Shown here in pieces: positions 36,504 to 44,889 of a DNA stretch of 64,000 nt (position 1 is the first letter of the stretch; each line of letters begins with the position of its first letter). Source of the stretch: an uncultured Saprospiraceae bacterium (GTDB lineage: Bacteria > Bacteroidota > Bacteroidia > Chitinophagales > Saprospiraceae). The position numbers were made by a program, and so were the translations under genes. The stretch is taken from NCBI GenBank assembly GCA_937980645.1, contig CALJPQ010000002.1:156478-220477 (forward strand), given 5' to 3'. The notes below the pieces were generated by a model that saw only the letters and a list, made by a program, of their open reading frames with translations, searched no databases and was not told the origin of the DNA.

Positions 36504-36692
36504 TTACTTGATTTCACGATGCACCGTGTAGCGGCGCAGGATGGGATTGTATTTTTTTAACTCCAGACGATCCGGCGTATTCTTGCGATTTTTCTGCGTA
36601 ACATAGCGCGATGTACCGGGCATGCCGCTGTTCTTATGCTCGGTGCATTCCAGAATGACCTGAATGCGATTGCCTTTGCTCTTCTTTGCCAT
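36504..36692 (-). CDS. rpmG: 50S ribosomal protein L33
   Basis: 62 aa, [18 protein letters not shown] followed by the L33 signature [29 protein letters not shown]. It lacks the two CxxC zinc-ribbon pairs, so it is the zinc-independent form. It lies between rpmB and the DUF4295 gene in one operon. Confidence 0.96.
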   Translation of the reverse strand: MAKKSKGNRIQVILECTEHKNSGMPGTSRYVTQKNRKNTPDRLELKKYNPILRRYTVHREIK

Positions 36693-36724
36693 TGCGATGC
36701 GGTGTTTAGATGGTGGATTTGGTA

Positions 36725-36991
36725 TTAGCAGCCCTCTACTGCGGGTTCATCGAAAAAGAGGATTTCGCCTTTTTTCTCCAGTTCTTTCAGATAAGCATAG
36801 AGGCCCTTCTTATTGATGGTGCGCAGGGCTGCGCAGCTCACTTTAAGGGTAACCCACTCGCCGGTTTCGGGCATGAAGAATTTTTTCGTTTGCAGGTTTG
36901 GGTAAAAGCGGCGCTTGGTTTTGCGATTAGAATGCGACACATTGTGCCCCGAAATCGTCTTTTTGCCCGTCAGATCGCAGACTCTTGCCAT
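36725..36991 (-). CDS. rpmB: 50S ribosomal protein L28
   Basis: 88 aa. The N-terminus [22 protein letters not shown] and [13 protein letters not shown] are diagnostic of L28. It begins the operon rpmB-rpmG-DUF4295, with gaps of about 32 and 47 bases, and lies downstream of tRNA-Arg. Confidence 0.96.
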   Translation of the reverse strand: MARVCDLTGKKTISGHNVSHSNRKTKRRFYPNLQTKKFFMPETGEWVTLKVSCAALRTINKKGLYAYLKELEKKGEILFFDEPAVEGC

Positions 36992-37011
36992 GACTATTTA
37001 GTGGTGATGTT

Positions 37012-37051
37012 TTTCAAAAAAACTGCCCGTCGCACAGGCCAACGGGCAGTT
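37012..37051 (-). terminator. Terminator after tRNA-Arg
   Basis: AACTGCCCGT at 37021-37030 pairs with ACGGGCAGTT at 37042-37051. On the minus strand the hairpin is followed by TTTTTTTGAAAAA, directly downstream of the tRNA. Confidence 0.75.
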
Positions 37052-37067
37052 GAGTAGGATGCTTTCG

Positions 37068-37140
37068 TGACTCCGAGAGGACTCGAACCTCTAACCTTCT
37101 GATCCGTAGTCAGATGCTCTATCCATTAAGCTACGGAGCC
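37068..37140 (-). tRNA. tRNA-Arg (anticodon ACG)
   Basis: On the minus strand GGCTCCG pairs with CGGAGTC (one G-T), the anticodon stem is TCTGA/TCAGA with loop CTACGGA (anticodon ACG, bases 37105-37107 on the plus strand), and the T arm is AGAGG-TTCGAGT-CCTCT. CCA is not encoded. A -7 box lies at 37160-37167. Confidence 0.95.
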
Positions 37141-37159
37141 AAACCGTTGTTTCGGGCGG

Positions 37160-37167
37160 CAAAGGTA
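37160..37167 (-). promoter_or_regulatory. -7 box for tRNA-Arg
   Basis: The minus strand reads TACCTTTG, 19 bases upstream of the tRNA 5' end. Confidence 0.6.
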
Positions 37168-37199
37168 AGGCGTGGCTGAGTTTTCGTGCAAGGGTTTTT

Positions 37200-38843
37200 T
37201 TATTTTTTTATAAATTTTACCGAGCGCCAGGCGTCGTTGCGTCCGAAAGAGAGGCTGTACACGCCGCGGGGCAGGTCGGCAAGCTGGCGCTTCCAGATGC
37301 TATTGCCGAAAGGCTCTGGAGTAAAGGTGTCTTCGAGGAGTTGCTGGCCGAGCATGTTGAAGATGCGCACCTGATAAGTGGAGTAGGAGGGGGCTTGCAG
37401 GCGTACCTGGATTTCGTCTGTTACAGGGTTGGGGCGCACCCAGAGAATTTCGAGTGGTCCTGTGGGCGAGCCGTTGCAAAGTTCCTGGACGCGGCGCACG
37501 GCATTGGCGACGTTGAGGCGCCCGCCAGTGGTAGTGATGTTGGCTAAGGTGGGTTCCGGGGCTACGCTTTCCAGCAGCACGTCGCGCACGCGGCGGGCAC
37601 AGGCGACAGGATTGGTCAGGGCGTCGCCGGTGAAGTTGCTGCATGGCAGGCTATACAGGAAGGCAATGGCACCGGTAACGTGCGGCGTAGCAGCTGAGGT
37701 GCCATTGAAGACGCCGTAGGTAGGGTTATTGCCATCGCTTCGCGCGGTGTAGGTGCCGTCGCCGGGGGCCCCCAAGTCCACGTAGGTTCTGCCGTAGCCG
37801 GTCTCCGTGATTTTACGGCCAGCGAATTGATCCACGTTGTTGACGATGATGAGGTATTCGCTGGGGCAGGTGCTGGGCATGTCGCCGACGATGTCCACAT
37901 TAGTGTTAGTATTGGAGGTGGCTCCAACGCTAAGAATGCCGACCTTACCCAGCGAGTCATAGACGGCGCACCACAATGGAAAATCTTTGGGCCAGGCCTT
38001 ATCAATGCCAAAAGAAGCATTGGTAACCACGACGAAAGCACCCTTAGCACCATTGGTTTCGTTGTAGAGGCGGCGCATGCGTGCGGCGTACTGATAGCCG
38101 CCCACGATTTCGTCTTCGTAGGTGATGTCGGCCAAGTTCATCAGGCGGACGTTCCAGTTGATGCCCGAGACGCCGATGCCGTTGTTGCCTTTGGCGCCGA
38201 TGATAGCATTGACGGCGGTGCCGTGGAAGCCGGGTGTGCCCGGGTCGTCGCTGTTGCGGCGGGGGTTCCAGCCGCGGAAGTCGTCCACATAGCCGTTGCC
38301 GTCGTCGTCGAGGCCGTTATTGGGTATTTCCTGGCGGTTAAACCAGTAGTTGGGTGCCACGTCGGGGTGGGTGCGCAGGGCGCCTTTTTCCAGGATAGCC
38401 ACAACGATGGTGTCGCCGTTGAGGGTCAGGCCGCCGGTGGCAATGTCCCAGGCGTCGGGCATGCCGATGAGTACCAGGCCCGTCTGTCGGCCCCAGTCCG
38501 GGTCGTTGGGGAAGGTGGCGCGCTCTTCGACGCGGTGATTCCACTGGGCGGCGACAATGTCGGGGTGGCGCCGGGCAGACTCCAGGAGTGCCTCAGCATT
38601 GGTGGCGCTTTCGTCGAAGCCCAGCAGGTAGATGTGCCAATCGGGAGCGACAACTTTCTTCCAGGTGAGTGCGGCCTCAACGGGTTGTGCGGCAGCCAGA
38701 CGGTACAATACGGTGGCGGGCGAGGCTTCAGGCTGCAACTGGACGAGCATTTCGCCGCTGCGCCGCTCGTATGGTTGGGCGTACAGGGAGGCGAAGGTCA
38801 GGAGGGCGGCGAGGAGCGAAAGGCTTTTTCTGAGAAACATCAT
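37200..38843 (-). CDS. S8 (subtilisin-like) peptidase with T9SS sorting domain
   Basis: A 547-aa secreted protein: signal peptide (1-22), an inhibitor-like propeptide region (about 30-105), a subtilase domain (about 115-455) and a T9SS type A sorting domain (about 460-547, WVRPNPVTDEIQV ... PRGVYSLSFG). Of the triad, His207 (FHGTA) and Ser383 (GTSAATPHV) and the oxyanion Asn275 are present. The position normally held by Asp in the VAVIDTGV motif is Glu152 (VVVAILEKGA). Activity may therefore be altered; sedolisins do use Glu. A Ca-binding-like loop, DDDGNGYVDD, follows at about 179-188. It is monocistronic. Confidence 0.88.
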   Translation of the reverse strand: MMFLRKSLSLLAALLTFASLYAQPYERRSGEMLVQLQPEASPATVLYRLAAAQPVEAALTWKKVVAPDWHIYLLGFDESATNAEALLESARRHPDIVAAQWNHRVEERATFPNDPDWGRQTGLVLIGMPDAWDIATGGLTLNGDTIVVAILEKGALRTHPDVAPNYWFNRQEIPNNGLDDDGNGYVDDFRGWNPRRNSDDPGTPGFHGTAVNAIIGAKGNNGIGVSGINWNVRLMNLADITYEDEIVGGYQYAARMRRLYNETNGAKGAFVVVTNASFGIDKAWPKDFPLWCAVYDSLGKVGILSVGATSNTNTNVDIVGDMPSTCPSEYLIIVNNVDQFAGRKITETGYGRTYVDLGAPGDGTYTARSDGNNPTYGVFNGTSAATPHVTGAIAFLYSLPCSNFTGDALTNPVACARRVRDVLLESVAPEPTLANITTTGGRLNVANAVRRVQELCNGSPTGPLEILWVRPNPVTDEIQVRLQAPSYSTYQVRIFNMLGQQLLEDTFTPEPFGNSIWKRQLADLPRGVYSLSFGRNDAWRSVKFIKK

Positions 38844-39193
38844 GGCGGCCTATTTTTTATGCAAAGGTCGGCGCTGAGTGCGAAAAGTGTGTACCAAAAC
38901 TGACCAGCACATCATGAAAACGCCGAACAAACCCTGTTCTGTTATCTTCCATGGATTGCAACGACGGGCCTCGGCACAGAGACTGTTATCGAGTTTCATC
39001 TTTTGAATACACAGGGCAAGCCTCTGACGACGCCATCGGCGGTGTATTTCCTCAACGGCCATAGTTCATTTGGCCGTTGCCGTTTTGAGGAGCAATATGC
39101 CTCGCTTGTGCTATAGGAATTTTCTGTTTTGGATTTTGGCTTCAAGAGTAGCGCGATTGGCTTAGTAGGCGGGTGCTGGTGCACGCACTGCGT
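38844..39193. other. Intergenic region
   Basis: About 350 bases without a gene. It contains a perfect 9-base-arm hairpin, CAACGGCCA / TGGCCGTTG, at 39053-39079, without an adjacent T tract. The region probably holds the promoter of the S8 peptidase at its left end. Confidence 0.4.
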
Positions 39194-39955
39194 CTATTTG
39201 TTACCGAGATAGCGCTCGTGTTGTAAAAGCCGATATTTCCAGAACGTCTCTAAGGCGCTGATGCGGCAGATGTCCCATCCGGCGCGTCCGTCTAAGAAGC
39301 CCTGGAGGAGGAGGTAGTTGCGCAGCCATTTGAAGGCGGCGCGGAGGTAGGGCGTCCAGGCGTATGCGCGTTTTCCAGCCTGTTGCATAGCTTGGGCGCC
39401 GAGTTGGGCATATCGACGTGCGCGTTCGAGGTGTTCGTCAGTGGAGTAATAACTGTAATGGAGCAGGTCGCCGGCGAGGAGGCCAATGCGGGCGTTGGGA
39501 GGGAGCAGGAGTTGTTCGTGCACAGGTGAGGTATTCCAGTGGGCGATATCTCGGCGGAAGAGGCGTACTTTTCGGTCAGGGTACCAGCCGCAGTGGCGTA
39601 CCCAGTGGCCGCAATAGTTGGTGAGTCGGTTGCAAGTATAGGCGTCGGCCTTGTCGAGGCATTCGCGTTGGGTCATCAGGGAGTTGCGCAGTTGGGGGCT
39701 GAGGGCTTCGTCAGCATCTAAGGAAAGAATCCAGGGATGTTGAGCCAGTGCGTTGGCGCGGTTCTTTTGTTGGCCATAGCCATCGAAAGCGTGCTGGAAG
39801 AAGCGCGCACCCATCTGGCGGCATAGGTCGGGGGTGGCATCGGTGGAATAAGCGTCGAGGACGACGATCTCGTCGGCAACGCCCTGGAGGGAGGCGATGC
39901 AGCGCTCAATGTTGCGCGCTTCGTTGTACGTGATGATGACGGCAGATATAGGCAT
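39194..39955 (-). CDS. Family 2 glycosyltransferase (WaaE/KdtX-like)
   Basis: A 253-aa GT-A fold transferase. The nucleotide-sugar-binding segments are ISAVIITYNEARNIERCIASL (about 3-23), VVLDAYSTDAT (about 31-41) and the DxD-type SLDADEAL (about 78-85). Its length and FGYGQQKNRA-like region match lipopolysaccharide core beta-glucosyltransferases of the WaaE group. It is the last gene of an operon behind cdsA, with an 8-base gap, which fits a role in envelope glycolipid synthesis. The sugar and acceptor are not known. Confidence 0.85.
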   Translation of the reverse strand: MPISAVIITYNEARNIERCIASLQGVADEIVVLDAYSTDATPDLCRQMGARFFQHAFDGYGQQKNRANALAQHPWILSLDADEALSPQLRNSLMTQRECLDKADAYTCNRLTNYCGHWVRHCGWYPDRKVRLFRRDIAHWNTSPVHEQLLLPPNARIGLLAGDLLHYSYYSTDEHLERARRYAQLGAQAMQQAGKRAYAWTPYLRAAFKWLRNYLLLQGFLDGRAGWDICRISALETFWKYRLLQHERYLGNK

Positions 39956-39963
39956 GATCGCGT

Positions 39964-40848
39964 TTAGCCTTCCCAGATCATGAGGGCCAGCCAGGCGAAA
40001 GGCAGCACGAAGATAAAGGAGTCGAAACGGTCAAGCCAGCCACCATGGCCAGGCAGGATGGCACCGGAGTCTTTGACGTGCGCGCTGCGCTTGAGCATGC
40101 TTTCCACCAAGTCGCCCAGCGTGCCAAATACGGCTACACACATGGCCAAGAGCATCCATTCCGCCCGGGTAAAATCATCTATCCAATGCGATAGAGCATA
40201 GGCGACTACAAAGGTACAGACGATGCCGCCCAGGGTGCCTTCCCAGGTTTTCTTCGGAGAAATGCGCGTGAAGAAAGGCGTTCGCCCGATAAAAGTACCG
40301 ATAAAATAGGCCATGGTATCATTCGTCCAGGTGAGCAACAGCAGACCAAAGACGCGCAGGGGAGCGTAGTCACCGTGCCAGTACGAGATATTGATGAGCA
40401 AAGAGAAGGGCACACCCACGTAAGCAATGCCAACTAAGTAATGGCCGATATTTTCAAATGGTCGGGCAGATTTGAGAAACAGTTCCAGAATAAGCAGCAA
40501 GAAGATGGCCAGCGGCAGCAGGGTGATGGCCATCAGGATGGGAATAGCGTTTTCCATCAGGTCAGCCCTGAAGAGGCCATAAGAGATTTCCGAAGAGGCC
40601 TCCAGGTTGGGGAAAACGCCGAAGAGCTTGCTGCCAAAGATGAGAAAAGGCGCCGTGCCTAAGGCAACTCCAGCCAGGCGTCGCCAGAGGCGATGGTCGT
40701 GCTCCGTTGGAATGAGCAGGCCCATAAGTTCCCAGAGGCAGCCAGCAGTGATGAGTGCGAATAGCGCGTAGAAAGCAGCCGCACCTCCAAACACTCCAGT
40801 AAGCATAGCCACCGCAAAGAGGATGGCTGAAATGATGCGTTGTTTCAT
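39964..40848 (-). CDS. cdsA: Phosphatidate cytidylyltransferase
   Basis: A 294-aa inner-membrane enzyme making CDP-diacylglycerol from phosphatidate and CTP. It has several transmembrane segments and the C-terminal signature (KDSGAILPGHGGWLDRFDSF, about 258-277) with the metal-binding aspartates, preceded by SPKKTWEGTLGG. I start at ATG 40848 (MKQRIISAILFA); the longer frame to 40905 overlaps the upstream gene end and adds unlike residues. It is cotranscribed with the PiT-like and glycosyltransferase genes. Confidence 0.94.
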   Translation of the reverse strand: MKQRIISAILFAVAMLTGVFGGAAAFYALFALITAGCLWELMGLLIPTEHDHRLWRRLAGVALGTAPFLIFGSKLFGVFPNLEASSEISYGLFRADLMENAIPILMAITLLPLAIFLLLILELFLKSARPFENIGHYLVGIAYVGVPFSLLINISYWHGDYAPLRVFGLLLLTWTNDTMAYFIGTFIGRTPFFTRISPKKTWEGTLGGIVCTFVVAYALSHWIDDFTRAEWMLLAMCVAVFGTLGDLVESMLKRSAHVKDSGAILPGHGGWLDRFDSFIFVLPFAWLALMIWEG

Positions 40849-40871
40849 GTCCCCGAGTCGAGCGGGGGCTG

Positions 40872-42047
40872 TCAGTAGCTGATAAGGCCGAGCAGACCAA
40901 TCCACAAATCATGAAAAGACTGCACCAGCGCGGTTTGGATCTTAGGATTGGCACCCGAGGCCAATGCCACCGAAATGATAAGGCCTATGGTAGCATACAG
41001 CACATCGCGTGCAACCAGGCGAAGCGCCTTGTAGCGATGCTTATACCCCTTTTTCCTGCGCGCCAGGCTGATAGCAATCTCTCGCCCGCCGATGACTCCG
41101 AGAAAGACCCAGGTCGTACTCATGGGTATTGTGCTAATGAGGAGTTTATAGAGCAAAAGCAAAACATAGGTGAAATCAATCAACGTGGCCGCGCGAACGT
41201 CGGAGATGCGTACCTTCTCACTGACAACCTCCTGAATTTTGTCGCCGCGAAGGTAGAAGAGTATTCCCATCCCAAAGAAAATCACGGACAGGAATATCAG
41301 GAGCATGCCCAGATCTAAGCGACGCGGCAGAAACACGGCGATGTTGGCACCATCTTGCATCAACCATACCGACCATAGCGCACCACTGATGGTCCACTGA
41401 ATAAACATCCAGGAAGGGTGCGCCTTGCGCTGGCGAAAATACTTTCGAATGAACTCATAACCGAAATACCAGATGACAAAAGACAAGGCAAACGCCAGAA
41501 GGTAGCCGGACATGCTTTTGCCAACGATGGAGGTAACACCAGAGGAGCCTACGCTAAAGACGCTAAGCAATAAAAAGGTGGTAGATACCGGCATGCGTAG
41601 GCGCGTCAGGATGAGCAGCACTAAGGGCGCAATCACCTGAAAGAAAGAGAACTCCTCTGGATGTGGATATTTGGTCTCGTTAGCGTCGTTGATGAGGCGT
41701 TGATAGGTAACATCTCCCTTGAAGATAAGCCAGCTGGCGGTGATAGTTACTAAGAAGATACCGCCCGTAAAAAGCCATAATAGCCACCACTTGCGGTGCT
41801 TGTTGCTTTCGATAAACGTACCCAGCGACTGGATGCTGTCGTTAGCTACGGCGGAGTAGGCGGCCAGCATGAAACCGAGCCACATGGCCGCTTTCGGATC
41901 CTGATAAAGCGCTGCAGCCAGAAGGAAGGTAACCAGTACAATGGCTAAAAAGGTGCGCTCCTTCGTAAGCGCGTCCAGAACGTCTAAATAGAAAGCCCTT
42001 TGACGGAGACCCGTCTTTTGCTGCCTTTTTTTTGGTGCTTTTGCCAT
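40872..42047 (-). CDS. PiT-like phosphate/sulphate permease family protein (divergent)
   Basis: A 391-aa polytopic membrane protein with about ten hydrophobic segments. Two internally related halves each contain a short motif reminiscent of the inorganic phosphate transporter (PiT) family: AYSAVANDSIQSLGTFI and MPVSTTFLLLS in the first, IPMSTTWVFLGVIGGREI in the second. The usual GANDVANA signature is changed, so substrate is uncertain. It starts the operon that continues with cdsA (23-base gap) and the glycosyltransferase. A near-consensus box TACCTTCG lies about 23 bases upstream. Confidence 0.55.
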   Translation of the reverse strand: MAKAPKKRQQKTGLRQRAFYLDVLDALTKERTFLAIVLVTFLLAAALYQDPKAAMWLGFMLAAYSAVANDSIQSLGTFIESNKHRKWWLLWLFTGGIFLVTITASWLIFKGDVTYQRLINDANETKYPHPEEFSFFQVIAPLVLLILTRLRMPVSTTFLLLSVFSVGSSGVTSIVGKSMSGYLLAFALSFVIWYFGYEFIRKYFRQRKAHPSWMFIQWTISGALWSVWLMQDGANIAVFLPRRLDLGMLLIFLSVIFFGMGILFYLRGDKIQEVVSEKVRISDVRAATLIDFTYVLLLLYKLLISTIPMSTTWVFLGVIGGREIAISLARRKKGYKHRYKALRLVARDVLYATIGLIISVALASGANPKIQTALVQSFHDLWIGLLGLISY

Positions 42048-42125
42048 ATTCGGGAGAAAAAAACCGGGGCGAAGGTAGAATGGTGCTTCAGGAGAGATAT
42101 TAAGCCTGTATTAAGTTCCGGAACA

Positions 42126-44024
42126 TCAAGGCTCGAGTATGGGTAAAACCACCTCTACTAAGGTGCCGGCTCGTTCTCCGTTGGTTTTATCACCCAGGTC
42201 CGATATTTTAATAAATTGCACTCCTGCGTTTTTGCGTAACTGGTGTAAGAGTGTCAGGCGTTCGCGCGTAATATCCATGCCGCGCGAGCGGTGCCTTTGA
42301 TAGGAATCTGGTTGCGCTTTTTGTTTTTCGCGGCCTGTGTTGAAGCCCACACCATCGTCTTCAATGAGGCACAGGAGCGTATTTTCGTCGTCAGTCAGGC
42401 GAAATTCCACTGTCAGCTTGCCCTCTAAGCGCGGCCGCAGGCCATGTTCAATAGCGTTTTCAACGAAGGGTTGTACGATCATGGCCGGAATGAACAATTC
42501 CGTCGGGTCCGTGCCTGCGGGGTGAACAATCGTGTAGTTTAAGCGGTCTCGAAAGCGCAGACGCCGATTGAGTTCTAAATAGCGGTCGAGGAATTCGATT
42601 TCCTGTTCCAGCGTAACCACCTCAAGGTCGGAGTACTCCAGCGTGTGGCGCATGAGCTTGGCGAAGCGGGCCAGATAGGTTTCGGCTTCGTCGTTGCGGC
42701 CCGAGGTGATGAGGCCTTGAATGGCGTTGAGGGCGTTGAACAGGAAATGTGGGTTCATTTGGGCGCGCAGGGCGCGCTGCTGCAGGCTGGCTACGCGGAG
42801 TTTGGCCATTTGGGCCTCCTGGCGGATACGCTCCAGATTGTGACGGGTCTCGATTTCCTGTCGTTCGCGGTCGCGTACCTGCAGGTAATGTTGCTCGATG
42901 GTTTCGGTGCTCTTTTGTTGCCAGTGATAGGCCTGCTCGTAGTCGCCGCGAGCAGCACACAGTTGAGCCAGTGCCTGGCACACATGTGCTAGATGATTGA
43001 GGTCGTGCCCGCGTTTGCCAAACGTGTAAGCCTGCTCAAAATGCGCCTCGGCCTGTTGAGTTTCGTTCAATTGCCAGAGCAGTTCGGCGCGCCAGGCCTG
43101 TATTTTGGACAGGTTGGTAAAATCAGAAGGTTCCGATGGGTTAGGGAATTGTGCCGCAGCTTCATCGAAGAGCATAGCGGCGCGCTGGCTTTCGCCTTGC
43201 AACAAGTCCAGGATACCCAGGTTAGCCAGGGCATGTGCTTTGGCTTCAAGTTCCTCTTCATCTGCAAATTCCAGCACGCGCTCAAAGCATTCGCGCGCAT
43301 ATTCCGTATCGTTTTGGGCTACGGCAGCCCGCCCGGCATTCAGGTAGTGCCAGGGCAGTCGCGGCCGCAGTCGGTGCTCTTCCACAATCGGCAAGGCGCG
43401 CAAATAGGCATCGAGGCTGTTCTCTCGTTCGTCCATGCGCTCGTACAGGTCGCCTAAGCCACTGAGCACCAGGGTAAGGATGTAAAAATCCTTGAGCGTT
43501 GCCGCTTCGCCTAACGCTACGAGAATACGCTCGGCCTCCTGCAGCTTTTCCAACGCTTTCCGATGGTTCGACAGGTGCAGGTGCAAGAAACCCTCGCGGC
43601 AAGCCAGTTGGCCGCGCAATCGCGCGCATTCAGGGCGTTTGCTCAGCCGTTGGCGGGCACGCTCGAGGCTTTGTTCAGCCGCCTGCCAGTCGCGACGATT
43701 GATGTGCACGGCAGCCATGTCTAAATACGTCTCAATGGCCTGCTCCTCGTGACTCAGACGCTCCCAGATGGTCAACGCTTGCTCAAACAACTGAAGCGCT
43801 ACCTCGAAGCGACGCCATTGGTTTTCCAAAAAAGCCCGCCGACTAAAATACACCGCCTGAATATCGGAAGGTGTCTCTGGGGAGAGTGCTGCTTCTATAG
43901 CCTCCATCGCTTGGCGCGCCAATGCAAAGTCTGTAAAGGTCCAGCGCTCTAAAGCATCGCATTGGGCACGCAAGGACGCCCATTCTCCTTTGGGCAAAAC
44001 AGATGAAGGGCTTGTCGAAGACAT
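42126..44024 (-). CDS. TPR-containing LytS-type histidine kinase
   Basis: A 632-aa sensor kinase without transmembrane segments. The first ~400 residues are tetratricopeptide-like helical repeats, followed by a coiled coil (QQKSTETIEQHYLQVRDRER..., about 420-455). Then comes the LytS His_kinase domain with the phosphoacceptor in QMNPHFLFNALNAIQ and the ATPase N box QPFVENAIEHGL and DDGVGF. The partner should be a LytTR response regulator, but none is in the window. ATG 44024 (MSSTSPSS) is preferred to 44231, whose extra 69 residues overlap the divergent gene and look non-coding. Confidence 0.9.
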   Translation of the reverse strand: MSSTSPSSVLPKGEWASLRAQCDALERWTFTDFALARQAMEAIEAALSPETPSDIQAVYFSRRAFLENQWRRFEVALQLFEQALTIWERLSHEEQAIETYLDMAAVHINRRDWQAAEQSLERARQRLSKRPECARLRGQLACREGFLHLHLSNHRKALEKLQEAERILVALGEAATLKDFYILTLVLSGLGDLYERMDERENSLDAYLRALPIVEEHRLRPRLPWHYLNAGRAAVAQNDTEYARECFERVLEFADEEELEAKAHALANLGILDLLQGESQRAAMLFDEAAAQFPNPSEPSDFTNLSKIQAWRAELLWQLNETQQAEAHFEQAYTFGKRGHDLNHLAHVCQALAQLCAARGDYEQAYHWQQKSTETIEQHYLQVRDRERQEIETRHNLERIRQEAQMAKLRVASLQQRALRAQMNPHFLFNALNAIQGLITSGRNDEAETYLARFAKLMRHTLEYSDLEVVTLEQEIEFLDRYLELNRRLRFRDRLNYTIVHPAGTDPTELFIPAMIVQPFVENAIEHGLRPRLEGKLTVEFRLTDDENTLLCLIEDDGVGFNTGREKQKAQPDSYQRHRSRGMDITRERLTLLHQLRKNAGVQFIKISDLGDKTNGERAGTLVEVVLPILEP

Positions 44025-44291
44025 CGGTAAAGGTCCAGTTCCGATATTGGCCGAAAGGTACGGCAGATAATGGCATTTTTTTATCCAGACCAAACGAAAC
44101 GCCTTCTCTCCAGCCAACAACACAAAGACAGCAGAGGCCACGCAGATTTTTGGGGGTAAAATCACTGGGCTGCACCGACACTCCAGAGCACTTAAGTTCA
44201 CATGAAAAACTTCAGCCGCCGCAGCACGCATGGCGAACTTCCCACTACCTTGCAGGCGTTTTTCAAGCGCCCTTCCTCACACCTTATTTCC

Positions 44292-44837
44292 ATGATACCG
44301 ACAAAATCCCTCTTCTCACTGCAAAACGCCGACGAGCGCAGTCTGGAACTGTTAATCAGCACCTTAGAAGAGCAAGACCTCCCGGGTTTCGACTACATCG
44401 AGTTCAAACGAGCCGTAGTCGCGCTCCAGCGCATAGGCTTAGACGAATCTACGTCCTACAAAAGCGCCTTCACTACGGCAGCAACGATGAGCCTTTCCAA
44501 AGAAAAACTGCTGGAGTCAGCACAGTACTATTGCCACCTCTTGGAGCAAGAGCAGGCGCGCTTCGAGGCAGCCCTCCAAAGCCGACGCGAACGCGAAATC
44601 ACCGCTCGAGAGAACCAGATAGCGCGGCTGAAAGACCAAATAGAACGCCACCGCACCGAAATTGCCCGCCTGCAAGACGAATTGGGCCACTACCTGAACG
44701 AAATCGAACGCACCGAAGCCCTGCGCCAGGCCGAAGAACAAAAACTAGAACGCGCCCAGACCGCCTTCGACCAAACCCGCCAGGCACTTCTGCGCAGCAT
44801 CCAGCAAGACATCGAACACCTGCACCGCTACCTGTAA
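44292..44837 (+). CDS. Coiled-coil protein of unknown function
   Basis: A 181-aa soluble protein. The first half is helical (ADERSLELLISTLEEQDLPGFDYIEFKRAVVALQRIGLDE); the second half (about 90-181) is one long charged coiled coil with a heptad-like pattern (ENQIARLKDQIERHRTEIARLQDELGHYLNEIE). I recognise no family. It is followed after 52 bases by another coiled-coil protein with a membrane anchor, so they may act together. ATG 44292 (MIPTKSLF) is chosen; an upstream ATG at 44202 is possible. Confidence 0.75.
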   Translation: MIPTKSLFSLQNADERSLELLISTLEEQDLPGFDYIEFKRAVVALQRIGLDESTSYKSAFTTAATMSLSKEKLLESAQYYCHLLEQEQARFEAALQSRREREITARENQIARLKDQIERHRTEIARLQDELGHYLNEIERTEALRQAEEQKLERAQTAFDQTRQALLRSIQQDIEHLHRYL

Positions 44838-44852
44838 GTCCATTCGGAGCGC

Positions 44853-44860
44853 TACTTTTG
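44853..44860 (+). promoter_or_regulatory. -7 box for the membrane coiled-coil gene
   Basis: TACTTTTG (TAnnTTTG) lies between the two coiled-coil genes, 29 bases before the ATG at 44890, so the second gene may also be transcribed on its own. Confidence 0.5.
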
Positions 44861-44889
44861 TCCAACAAACCTACTTATGCGCCTTCACC

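Noticed and set aside
37827..38903. 358-codon plus-strand frame
   Set aside because: Antisense to the S8 peptidase; Val/Gly/Ala-rich shadow frame.
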